A stretch of DNA of 64,000 bases, taken from NCBI GenBank assembly GCA_020996635.1, contig JAJJBE010000085.1, positions 36,258-100,257 on the forward strand, read 5' to 3'. Origin of the DNA: Bathymodiolus brooksi methanotrophic gill symbiont. GTDB lineage: Bacteria > Pseudomonadota > Gammaproteobacteria > Methylococcales > Methylomonadaceae. The position numbers and the translations under genes were made by a program. Shown one piece after another: positions 1 through 7,945 of the stretch. The notes under the pieces are model-generated. The model had not been told where the DNA came from. It searched no databases and saw only the letters and a list, made by a program, of their open reading frames with translations. The stretch's first letter is position 1. Each line of letters starts with the position of its first letter.

Positions 1-342
1 CCCGATGATTAGCATTATATTACGGCCTATACCATGCCCGATAAAGATTAAAAAATAGGCTATATCTATTTCCTCAACATCCACCTCTCTTAATATAAAG
101 CTAAAACAAAGAAATGAAAAAAACATTAACATTAACTTATCCGACCTGCTTTGACTAAAGACAGGGAAAATGAAGCTAACACAAGCTAAGAATAAAGTGA
201 TGACTTGTATATTTTCAAGTAGGCCATTTTCTAAATAAATGGAGGATTGATTAAGAGCATAAACTGCATAAGAAAAATAAAATAAAATTGTTATAAAAAC
301 AAATATAACGAGTATTATTTTTTTATTATTATCGAACTTCAT
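1..342 (-). CDS. Hypothetical membrane protein, 3' part missing at window edge
   Basis: An open frame of 114 codons starts at an ATG at 342 and runs without a stop off the left edge, so only the N-terminal part is seen. Residues 9 to 29 form a strongly hydrophobic segment; two more hydrophobic stretches follow at about 46-63 and 71-87, with a short REVDVEEID acidic motif between the second and the last visible hydrophobic stretch. It looks like a polytopic inner-membrane protein. I do not recognise the family. It lies 68 bp downstream of the O-antigen ligase-like gene on the same strand, so it may belong to the same surface-polysaccharide transcription unit, but that is inference. Confidence 0.6.
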   Translation of the reverse strand, partial: MKFDNNKKIILVIFVFITILFYFSYAVYALNQSSIYLENGLLENIQVITLFLACVSFIFPVFSQSRSDKLMLMFFSFLCFSFILREVDVEEIDIAYFLIFIGHGIGRNIMLIIG

Positions 343-410
343 ATGGGTACCAAATCATAAGGGTAATAAAAAAATGTAAAATTATACTAATACTAGAAAA
401 AAGTATTATT

Positions 411-1610
411 CTACAAAATTGTTGGGGGGGGATGAATAGCAGTGCTTGCAGAGGCTAAAATAAAGACAAAAAAGGTATTCATAACTCCATGACCAAAAGC
501 GAGGTTCGTTAAACCAAAAAAAGCATAGCCTGTTGATAATAATAAGACAATACTGGGTAAATAGTTGTTTTTAGTGTCTGGTAAATAAGGGTACATTAAA
601 AATAAGGGGGCAATCAAGAGGGTTAATAAACTAATTAATCCTAAGACTCCTTTTCCGACTAATGTTGTTAAGTACTCATTATGGAAATGCCCAAATTGGT
701 GCAATTTTTCTCTTAATTGAGTATCCTCGACGAACTCAGTGATGACTTGTTTAGTCTTATGTAAGCCAAACCCAGCGATAGGATGTGTTGGGATGGCTGT
801 TATCGCTATATCCCATAACACTAACCTAGCTCCTACAGAGCTTAGTTTATTGGTTTCATAGTTGCTAATATCTGCTTTTATATGATTAATGCGAGATTGT
901 GCTTGAGGAATTAAGTGAGTCGCACTCATGCTTATGATGCCAATAATGAGTAGTGTGGAGAGCTGCTTAAATGTAACCGTGTTTTGCTTGTACCATATCA
1001 AAAGTACAACCATAAGTAAAAAGGGTATGGTAACCCATGCCCCGCGTGATAATGAAAAGATAACAGCAGTACAGCCTAAAATAAAACTTATGAAGCTGAA
1101 AATTCTTGTGAGTTTTGATTCATTATGAATATTAATAATTGAAAAAAAACTAAGTAACAATGAAATATCGCCAAAAGGGATCGCATTGACTGAGCCATGA
1201 GCACGCTGGCCTAAGTAAAAAAATTGAAATAGGGCGACAATACCAGCTAAGGCTGCTCCTATTTTTATAGCCATACTCAATGTTTTTTTATTGATTTGTT
1301 GAGACAACAAAACGGCAAGCCAAGGAGCAAGTAAAAAATGAATGTTGGTACCTAAGCGTTTAAATGCATATAGCGATATATCTGAGGCTAAAATTGAAAA
1401 AAGTGCAGTTAGGAAGTAAGCCATACAAATAAAAGCGATAGCTGCTGTTTGTTTATTTGTAAAAGGGTTTATTTTTTGCTGGAAGCAATAATAGAGGCTA
1501 TATAAAGCTAATAGACTAAAGGAAATTTCACCAGCAGCTGGAATTATCAAAATAAAAGCGGGAATAAAACCAGCTAAATAATTGACGGCGGTGTATTTGT
1601 TATCGGTCAT
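411..1610 (-). CDS. waaL: O-antigen ligase (WaaL/Wzy_C family) membrane protein
   Basis: A polytopic membrane protein of about 399 residues with roughly ten hydrophobic segments and a Wzy_C-type region in the second half (SLSRGAW near residue 190, then a large loop ending in HFHNEYL). The family joins O-antigen to the lipid A core at the periplasmic face, or polymerises it; sequence alone does not separate ligase from polymerase. The frame can be extended to a TTG at 1667 inside waaA, but the ATG at 1610, 10 bp after the waaA stop, is the more likely start. The 3' end carries a run of eight C residues (424-431) five codons before the stop. Confidence 0.75.
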   Translation of the reverse strand: MTDNKYTAVNYLAGFIPAFILIIPAAGEISFSLLALYSLYYCFQQKINPFTNKQTAAIAFICMAYFLTALFSILASDISLYAFKRLGTNIHFLLAPWLAVLLSQQINKKTLSMAIKIGAALAGIVALFQFFYLGQRAHGSVNAIPFGDISLLLSFFSIINIHNESKLTRIFSFISFILGCTAVIFSLSRGAWVTIPFLLMVVLLIWYKQNTVTFKQLSTLLIIGIISMSATHLIPQAQSRINHIKADISNYETNKLSSVGARLVLWDIAITAIPTHPIAGFGLHKTKQVITEFVEDTQLREKLHQFGHFHNEYLTTLVGKGVLGLISLLTLLIAPLFLMYPYLPDTKNNYLPSIVLLLSTGYAFFGLTNLAFGHGVMNTFFVFILASASTAIHPPPTIL

Positions 1611-1620
1611 GCTTGTGGGT

Positions 1621-2880
1621 TTAGAAATAAGTATTGAGAAGGGTATAAGTTTTTTCTGTTGCTCCAAAATTTAGCCTTAGAAACTCATGGCCATTTTTAA
1701 TCAGTAAGTCGCTGTCAGCTTTATTAAGGTATAAGTGGTTTATTGCATTTATTAGATCATTTTCAGTATGACACTGGATGCTAGCTTTATGAATTAGTAC
1801 GTTTTGAGAGATTTCTTTAAAGTTTAACATATGCGGGCCAAATAAGGTTGGCGTTCCTGCGGCTAGTGACTCTAAAATATTATGCCCCCCTACTGGTGTA
1901 AGACTGCCACAAACAAAACTAACATCAGCCGAGGCGTATAACATTTTTAATTCACCTAGCGTATCGGCTATATAGACATCCGTTTTTTTAGTGCATGCTT
2001 CATTATTACTACGCATTATCGTATTAAATTTTTTATTTTTTGCTAAAGCGTTTACTTCGATAAAACGGTCTGGGTGTCTAGGTACAATGATGAGCAATAA
2101 CTCAGGAATCTCTTTTTTAAGCGCTTGGTAGCACTTTAAAAGAATAGCCTCTTCCCCTTTATGCGTACTCGCAGCGATCCAAACAAATCTTTGTTGAAAA
2201 AGTGTTTTATGTAATTGACGGCCTTCTCTGAGCAATTGTTTTGAAATAGAGGTATCGAATTTTAAATTTCCGAGTACTGAAATGTTATGTTTATTGACAC
2301 CAATATCAATAAAATATTGCATATCCTCCTCAGTCTGAGCAAGTATCTTAGTCACCTTATTTAAGGTGGGTACTATAAGGTGAGGTATTTTTTTATAATT
2401 CTTAGCAGAAATACCTGATAGGCGAGCATTTATAATAAAGAGAGGCGTTTTTTGTTTATGACATTCTGAAAATAAATTAGGCCAAATTTCTTTCTCCATG
2501 ATTACAGCCATTTTAGGCTTAAAATGATTGAAGAAGCGGTGTATCACATAAGGGATATCATAAGGTAAGTAAACATGGCTAACAGTACCACCCAAGGTCG
2601 TTTGAACTCTTTGTGAGCCTGTTGGTGTCGTAGTAGTGACGAGTATGGATAAGTGTGGGTATTTCTTTTGTATTAATTTAATTAAAGGAAACACTGCTTC
2701 TGCTTCGCCAACGGATACGGCATGAAACCATATACTCTGTTTAGAGTGCTGTTTATTATAAATGGCAAAACGCTCTTGCCAGCGCTGGTGATAAGCAGGA
2801 GCTTGAAAACCTTTAAGATAAAGGCGTAATAAAATAAAAGGGGTTAGTAATATAAAAAAAGTAGAGTAAAGGAAGTGCAT
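1621..2880 (-). CDS. waaA: 3-deoxy-D-manno-octulosonic acid (Kdo) transferase
   Basis: 419 residues, the usual size for WaaA. It transfers Kdo from CMP-Kdo to the lipid A precursor at the cytoplasmic face of the inner membrane. Seen: an N-terminal membrane anchor (residues 1-20), the Glycos_transf_N signature around WFHAVSVGEAEA with the catalytic-type glutamate, and a C-terminal GT-B half with GGHNILE near residue 333. The ATG at 2880 shares one base with the stop of the preceding glycosyltransferase gene (TAATG), which points to translational coupling. Genes for its donor substrate, kdsD and kdsB, are 3.4 kb away on the other strand. Confidence 0.93.
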   Translation of the reverse strand: MHFLYSTFFILLTPFILLRLYLKGFQAPAYHQRWQERFAIYNKQHSKQSIWFHAVSVGEAEAVFPLIKLIQKKYPHLSILVTTTTPTGSQRVQTTLGGTVSHVYLPYDIPYVIHRFFNHFKPKMAVIMEKEIWPNLFSECHKQKTPLFIINARLSGISAKNYKKIPHLIVPTLNKVTKILAQTEEDMQYFIDIGVNKHNISVLGNLKFDTSISKQLLREGRQLHKTLFQQRFVWIAASTHKGEEAILLKCYQALKKEIPELLLIIVPRHPDRFIEVNALAKNKKFNTIMRSNNEACTKKTDVYIADTLGELKMLYASADVSFVCGSLTPVGGHNILESLAAGTPTLFGPHMLNFKEISQNVLIHKASIQCHTENDLINAINHLYLNKADSDLLIKNGHEFLRLNFGATEKTYTLLNTYF

Positions 2881-3809
2881 TATTTTTTAAAAGCCCTTAA
2901 ATTTAAAATTGCATTAATCCCATGTGCCGCTCTCTCTAGTTTATATAAGGATCGTAAGAAAAAAGATTTTTTATAGTCCTGATAAACAAAGGGCTTCATT
3001 ATGCTTGTGTTAGAGGTCTCTAAGAAATCTTCGGCTATAGGCCAATTATGAATATCTCGGCTGGTAAAATGAAGGTTTTTTTCGTTTGAGAAAGTTAAGT
3101 ATCTTGAAATAGTGCCCTTTAGTTTTTTTTGTACTAATTTGCTTGCTAGTAATAATTTTTTGTTTCTATAGCAAGGTACTTCGGGGCAATAAAAAATAAA
3201 GGTATCTGCCATGAAAGGCATATATTTAAAAATTTTAAGCGCGTTTATTTGATTTTCTCTTTCGTTGTCTGCAAATTGCCAAGACACTTTTTTTAGCTTA
3301 GTTGTATGGCATAGTCCAACATCACTGTAGGCATGAACAAAAGTTCCCTCTAAGAAGCTAGTTTTTGGGTAATAGGCGCGTACTGTAGTAGATGGTGATA
3401 ATAACTCGGTATTGCGTTTGCCATCATCTAATTTCATAAATTGCGGCCTTAAAAAGGCAATATCAGGGTCATTAAAAATAGCTTGTATGGTGTTCATGTC
3501 ATGATGATTGATTTTTCTAATTACCTGTAAGTCATCTTGAAGTAAGAGCAAAAATGGTTTAGAAGAGTGGTCTAGTGCTAACTGCATGTTTTTATAAAGA
3601 TTTCCATGCCTTGAACCTTGTGTATTCGCACCTAATGCAACCTGGTCGCCAAGGCTATTAAGATAGTGAATCGTTTCTTCATCATCACTATAGTCATCAA
3701 AAATAGTTATTTTTACATTAGGTAAGTTTTCTCGTACTGAGTCAACGCAGTTTTTAAGGTACTTCCCTCTGTTATAAGAAAATATAGCGACTTCTAAGTT
3801 ATTTAGCAT
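2880..3809 (-). CDS. Glycosyltransferase, family 2-like (GT-A fold)
   Basis: 309 residues from the ATG at 3809 (a TTG four codons upstream is possible but would lie inside the neighbouring gene). The N-terminus has the GT-A pattern: VAIFSYNRGKYL, then IFDDYSDDEET as the nucleotide-sugar-binding region, and LLLQDDLQV as the metal-binding acidic motif near residue 95. The C-terminal half has no signature I recognise. The sugar and acceptor cannot be told. Both ends overlap their neighbours by one base in a TAATG arrangement, so it is almost certainly translated together with the next glycosyltransferase and waaA, which suggests a role in the LPS core. Confidence 0.75.
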   Translation of the reverse strand: MLNNLEVAIFSYNRGKYLKNCVDSVRENLPNVKITIFDDYSDDEETIHYLNSLGDQVALGANTQGSRHGNLYKNMQLALDHSSKPFLLLLQDDLQVIRKINHHDMNTIQAIFNDPDIAFLRPQFMKLDDGKRNTELLSPSTTVRAYYPKTSFLEGTFVHAYSDVGLCHTTKLKKVSWQFADNERENQINALKIFKYMPFMADTFIFYCPEVPCYRNKKLLLASKLVQKKLKGTISRYLTFSNEKNLHFTSRDIHNWPIAEDFLETSNTSIMKPFVYQDYKKSFFLRSLYKLERAAHGINAILNLRAFKK

Positions 3810-4540
3810 TATTCTGTCCAATATTCCTTAATCCAAGGGGAAGGCTTAATATGGCGATACCATTTTCCGCTAATACCTTTCATCGCTTCAGGTGGATTAG
3901 GTAAGCCATGAAATAGAATTATTTTTGCTCCCTCTGGAATACTAGGTGCTTGAGTCCATGACTTTATCCAAGAAGGCGCACATTTATATTTAAAACTAGG
4001 CACCCAGTCATCAGGCCAAAAAGATAGTTTATTTAATTTATGCATTTCTCGTGATAAATAGGCTTGTTCATGACGTACTTCTTGCCGAATAGTTGAAAAG
4101 TTATCCACAAAAAAATCTAATATTTCTGGGTGTTGGCTGATTTCAAAGCGAAATACTGAAGAATTCCCTTCTAAACGTTTGGGGCGATACTTATCATGAG
4201 CAATGAGGAAATCACCAGAATAAGTAAAAAAAGCATCTATATTATCAACTATCACGATATCCAAATCTAAAAAAAGTGTTGTCCCCGTTAGGCCTCCAAA
4301 ATTTTTTGCAAAAACGGATAGTTTTCTCCACCCCCTCTCTGGCAAGCCTTCAGGAATATGTAGTTCGGGTAAATCTTGAATTTCTACTTCTTCACGAATC
4401 CCTTCTGCATTATCGGTAAAACAAACAAAACGAAAAGGCGTTGTTATATTTCTAGCTACCATGCTGTATAAACGATTAACATAGAGTGCAGGAAATTTAT
4501 CTCCCCATTTCATACAAATTATATTGACGCTTTTATTCAT
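3809..4540 (-). CDS. Putative glycosyltransferase with DxD motif
   Basis: 243 residues starting at ATG 4540, the first gene of the minus-strand LPS group. The motif LFLDLDIVIVDNID near residue 90 has the hydrophobic-DxD pattern of GT-A enzymes that bind UDP-sugar through a divalent metal, and RFVCFTDNAEGI near residue 40 resembles the GT8-like and related small glycosyltransferase families. A histidine in LFHGLPNPP near residue 215 resembles the C-terminal metal ligand of GT8 enzymes. No membrane segment is visible, so it probably acts in the cytoplasm. Substrate unknown. It is divergent from ilvA across a 157 bp gap that must hold both promoters. Confidence 0.65.
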   Translation of the reverse strand: MNKSVNIICMKWGDKFPALYVNRLYSMVARNITTPFRFVCFTDNAEGIREEVEIQDLPELHIPEGLPERGWRKLSVFAKNFGGLTGTTLFLDLDIVIVDNIDAFFTYSGDFLIAHDKYRPKRLEGNSSVFRFEISQHPEILDFFVDNFSTIRQEVRHEQAYLSREMHKLNKLSFWPDDWVPSFKYKCAPSWIKSWTQAPSIPEGAKIILFHGLPNPPEAMKGISGKWYRHIKPSPWIKEYWTE

Positions 4541-4697
4541 TTAGCACGACATTTTTTGATAAGTAATTGATGAATTTTACCATTATTAATGGCTTCTTTA
4601 TATGCAATTTTAAGCTCTAAATATTACTCCGCGACTTATTAGCCAGTACTCGGGTAAAATAGGGTTAACTATTGGACTCTTCCCTCCTATTGAGAAA

Positions 4698-6239
4698 ATG
4701 CCACAAGATTATATAAAAAAAATTCTCCGAGCTAAAGTCTATGATGTCGCCGAAGAAACACCGCTAGACTATGCGCCTACTTTATCTAAACGAAGTTCCA
4801 ATCATATATTTCTAAAGCGAGAAGATTTGCAGCCCGTTTTTTCTTTTAAAATTCGTGGTGCTTATAATAAAATTGCTTTTTTAAGTGATGCGGAAAAACA
4901 GCAAGGTGTGATTGCTGCCTCTGCGGGAAATCATGCGCAAGGTGTTGCTTTATCCACCCAAAAACTGGGTATTAAAGCACTCATTGTTATGCCTAAAACA
5001 ACGCCTGAAATCAAAGTGAACTCTGTTAAAGCATTGGGTGCAAAGGTAGTGTTGATTGGTGATGCATTTGATGATGCTTATCAACATGCTAAAACCTTAG
5101 CAAAAGAACAAAAAATGACCTTTGTTCACCCGTATGATGATGCAGATGTCATTGCAGGGCAGGGTACAGTGGCAATGGAAATATTTCGCCAAAAAACTGA
5201 ACATATCGATGCTATTTTTGTTCCTGTAGGAGGAGGTGGCTTAATTGCAGGAATTGCTGTTTATGCTAAATTTGTACGCCCTGATATTAAAATTATAGGG
5301 GTTGAACCGAATGATTCTGATTGTTTGAACCGTGCATTAAAGGCAAATAAACGCGTAAGTTTAAATCAAGTGGGTTTATTTGCTGATGGTGTCGCCGTTA
5401 AGAAAATAGGCAAAGAAACATTTCGCTTAGCAAGGCTTTTTGTAGATGAAGTGATTACCGTTAATACGGATGAAATCTGTACGGCGATTAAAGATATTTT
5501 CGAAGATACGCGTTCCGTGGCGGAACCTGCAGGGGCTTTATCGGTAGCAGGATTAAAGAAATATGTAGAGCGTGAGCAGCTAATCGATAAGACTTTAATT
5601 GCAATAGAAAGTGGTGCCAATATTAATTTTGATCGCTTACGCTATGTGGCTGAACGTAGCCAAGTAGGCGAGCAAAAAGAAATTTTATTAGCGGTTACCA
5701 TTCCAGAAAAAGCGGGTAGTTTTTTAACCTTTTGTAAACTCTTAGGACGACGTAATATCACGGAATTTAATTATCGTTATTTTAATGAGTGCCAAGCACA
5801 AATTTTTGCGGGTATTTCTAGTTCAGGCCTTGAAGGCGATAAAGTAGGTATTATTTCTCGACTTGAAGAGCATGGTTTTTTAGTGACAGATATGACGCAA
5901 AATGAACTTGCAAAAGAGCATGTGCGTTATATGGTCGGTGGGCATGCTCCTTGTGAATTGCATGAAATTATTTACAGCTTAGAATTTCCAGAAAGGCCTG
6001 CTGCATTACTCAAGTTTTTAACCTCATTAGGTAGTCAGTGGAATATTAGTTTATTTCATTACCGTAATCATGGTGCGGCGTTTGGTAAGGTATTGATTGG
6101 TGTACAGCTTAAGCCATCAGAAAAAAAGGCCTTACAGCTATGTTTTGAAGCCTTAGGGTTTCTTTATGTTGAAGAAACAAAAAATCCTGCCTATCAATTA
6201 TTTAGCGGTGGGAAAAGTGAAGAGAATAACCATGAATAG
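4698..6239 (+). CDS. ilvA: Biosynthetic threonine ammonia-lyase (threonine dehydratase)
   Basis: 513 residues, matching the long biosynthetic form. It deaminates threonine to 2-oxobutanoate, the first committed step of isoleucine synthesis, using PLP. The PLP lysine is K51 in FSFKIRGAYNK; SAGNHAQG (75-82) and the glycine loop GGGGL (178-182) are the other PLP contacts. The region after about residue 325 carries two ACT-like regulatory domains (each with the AxFxxF/L pattern), where isoleucine and valine bind in this family. The 3' end overlaps kdsD by 8 bp, an unusual pairing of amino-acid and LPS genes in one transcript. Confidence 0.95.
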   Translation: MPQDYIKKILRAKVYDVAEETPLDYAPTLSKRSSNHIFLKREDLQPVFSFKIRGAYNKIAFLSDAEKQQGVIAASAGNHAQGVALSTQKLGIKALIVMPKTTPEIKVNSVKALGAKVVLIGDAFDDAYQHAKTLAKEQKMTFVHPYDDADVIAGQGTVAMEIFRQKTEHIDAIFVPVGGGGLIAGIAVYAKFVRPDIKIIGVEPNDSDCLNRALKANKRVSLNQVGLFADGVAVKKIGKETFRLARLFVDEVITVNTDEICTAIKDIFEDTRSVAEPAGALSVAGLKKYVEREQLIDKTLIAIESGANINFDRLRYVAERSQVGEQKEILLAVTIPEKAGSFLTFCKLLGRRNITEFNYRYFNECQAQIFAGISSSGLEGDKVGIISRLEEHGFLVTDMTQNELAKEHVRYMVGGHAPCELHEIIYSLEFPERPAALLKFLTSLGSQWNISLFHYRNHGAAFGKVLIGVQLKPSEKKALQLCFEALGFLYVEETKNPAYQLFSGGKSEENNHE

Positions 6240-7179
6240 TCTACAAATTGCTCGGCAAGTCATCAAAATAGAAGCAGAGCAAATCTCCAATTTATTAGAT
6301 TCATTAGATGATAATTTTGAGCAAGCAGTGAATGTTATTTTAGGGTGCAAAGGTAAGTTGATTATTTCTGGTATGGGGAAATCAGGTATTATCGGTAAGA
6401 AAATTTGTGCGACTTTAGCCAGTACTGGTACACCAAGCTTTTATCTACACCCTGCGGAAGCCTATCATGGTGATTTAGGCATGATAGAACCGCAAGATAT
6501 TGTGTTATTGATTTCTAATTCAGGGGAAACAGATGAAGTTTTAAAACTGATTCCTTTTTTAAAAGAGCAGGGCAATATCACCTTAGCAATGAGTGGCAAT
6601 TCGCACTCTACCTTAGCAAAAAATACGCATTATCACCTAAGTATAGCTGTCACAGAAGAGGCGTGCCCTTTACAATTAGCACCGACTTGCTCCACAACAG
6701 CAACCTTAGTAATGGGGGATGCTCTCGCCGTTGCTTTAATGCAACTTAGGCAATTTAAAGATGAACATTTTGCACGCTTTCACCCAGGTGGTACTTTAGG
6801 GCGGCGGTTATTAATGACCGTGAAGGATGTCATGCAGACGCAAAATTTACCGCGCTGTTATAAAAATACAAAAGTTCATGATGTCGTGCATGCGATTACT
6901 CAAGGCAAGTGTGGCTTGGTAGTAGTATTGCAACATAATGATATTCTTGGCGTGGTCACTGATGGCGATATTCGTCGTGCAATGGAAACCCAAGAAAGCA
7001 CCTTTTTTAGCTTAAGAGCTGCTGATTTAATGAGTGCTCAGCCTAAAATAATTCAGCAAACGGCTCGGTTGACTGACGTGAGTGAAGTTATGGAGCAACA
7101 TAAAATTAATTCAGTTTTAGTGGTTGATGAACAACAAGCCTTTGTTGGTGTCGTGCAAATGTATGATTTAGGAATTTAA
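6232..7179 (+). CDS. kdsD: D-arabinose 5-phosphate isomerase
   Basis: 315 residues from the ATG at 6232; the frame extends upstream to 6166 inside ilvA, but 6232 has a purine-rich GAAGAGA ribosome site and gives the usual N-terminus. It isomerises ribulose 5-phosphate to arabinose 5-phosphate, the first step towards Kdo. Seen: a SIS domain (about 35-170) with ISGMGKSG and ISNSGETDEV, a HPGGTLGRRL linker, and two CBS domains (about 200-315). Overlaps the ilvA stop by 8 bp and is followed after 3 bp by kdsB, so the two Kdo genes are co-transcribed. Confidence 0.93.
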   Translation: MNSLQIARQVIKIEAEQISNLLDSLDDNFEQAVNVILGCKGKLIISGMGKSGIIGKKICATLASTGTPSFYLHPAEAYHGDLGMIEPQDIVLLISNSGETDEVLKLIPFLKEQGNITLAMSGNSHSTLAKNTHYHLSIAVTEEACPLQLAPTCSTTATLVMGDALAVALMQLRQFKDEHFARFHPGGTLGRRLLMTVKDVMQTQNLPRCYKNTKVHDVVHAITQGKCGLVVVLQHNDILGVVTDGDIRRAMETQESTFFSLRAADLMSAQPKIIQQTARLTDVSEVMEQHKINSVLVVDEQQAFVGVVQMYDLGI

Positions 7180-7182
7180 AAT

Positions 7183-7944
7183 ATGAAAACAATCGTCGTC
7201 ATTCCCGCAAGATTAAATTCTAGCCGCCTGCCAAATAAAGTATTGCTGGATTTAAAGGGTAAAACGGTCGTGCAGCGTGTTTATGAGCAATCATTAAAGG
7301 CAAAAAATATAGACGAAGTGTATATTGCGACAGATAGCCAAGAGGTGCTTAAATCATGCCAAAGGTTTACTCAAAATATTATTTTGACAGAGACTAAGCA
7401 CGAGTCTGGTACGGATAGAATTGCAGAAGCCGTGAGCCAAATTGACTGTGATAATGTTATCAATGTACAAGGTGATGAGCCTTTTATAGAGCCAGATTTA
7501 ATTGGCCAAGTTGCCAGTGCTTTAACCAGTGATAATAGTATAAAAATGAGTAGTGCAATGCACCGCATAGAGCAGGTGAGTGATTTAAAAAATCCTAATG
7601 TGGTTAAAGTCACGGTAACAAAAAATAAGTCAGCACTTTATTTTTCAAGGTCGATTATTCCTCATCACCGCGATGAGTGGGAGTCGCTTTTAAACCATCA
7701 TACAAAAATCCCCGATGCTTTAAATTTTTATCGTCACTTAGGTATTTATGGTTACAGCAAAGATTTTTTAATTGAATTTTCAAAAATGCAGCCGACTTAT
7801 TTAGAGCGTTTAGAGAAATTAGAGCAATTACGTGCATTAGAAAATGGCTTTGCGATACAGATGATAGAAACGAGTTATAACTCAATTGGTATTGATACTC
7901 AGGTCGATTATGATAAAGCAGTAAAGTTTTTAAGCAGAAATTAA
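7183..7944 (+). CDS. kdsB: CMP-Kdo synthetase (3-deoxy-manno-octulosonate cytidylyltransferase)
   Basis: 253 residues, the normal length. It activates Kdo with CTP, giving the donor used by WaaA. The N-terminal IPARLNSSRLPNK is the cytidylyltransferase signature, and NVQGDEPFIEP near residue 100 carries the metal-binding aspartate. ATG at 7183 follows the kdsD stop by 3 bp. The downstream gene begins one base after its stop, so jetA-like translation may be coupled to it. Confidence 0.95.
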   Translation: MKTIVVIPARLNSSRLPNKVLLDLKGKTVVQRVYEQSLKAKNIDEVYIATDSQEVLKSCQRFTQNIILTETKHESGTDRIAEAVSQIDCDNVINVQGDEPFIEPDLIGQVASALTSDNSIKMSSAMHRIEQVSDLKNPNVVKVTVTKNKSALYFSRSIIPHHRDEWESLLNHHTKIPDALNFYRHLGIYGYSKDFLIEFSKMQPTYLERLEKLEQLRALENGFAIQMIETSYNSIGIDTQVDYDKAVKFLSRN

Positions 7945-7945
7945 T

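Noticed and set aside
1611..1667. TTG start of the waaL-like gene at 1667
   Set aside because: It would overlap waaA by 47 bp; the ATG at 1610 gives a normal membrane-protein N-terminus.
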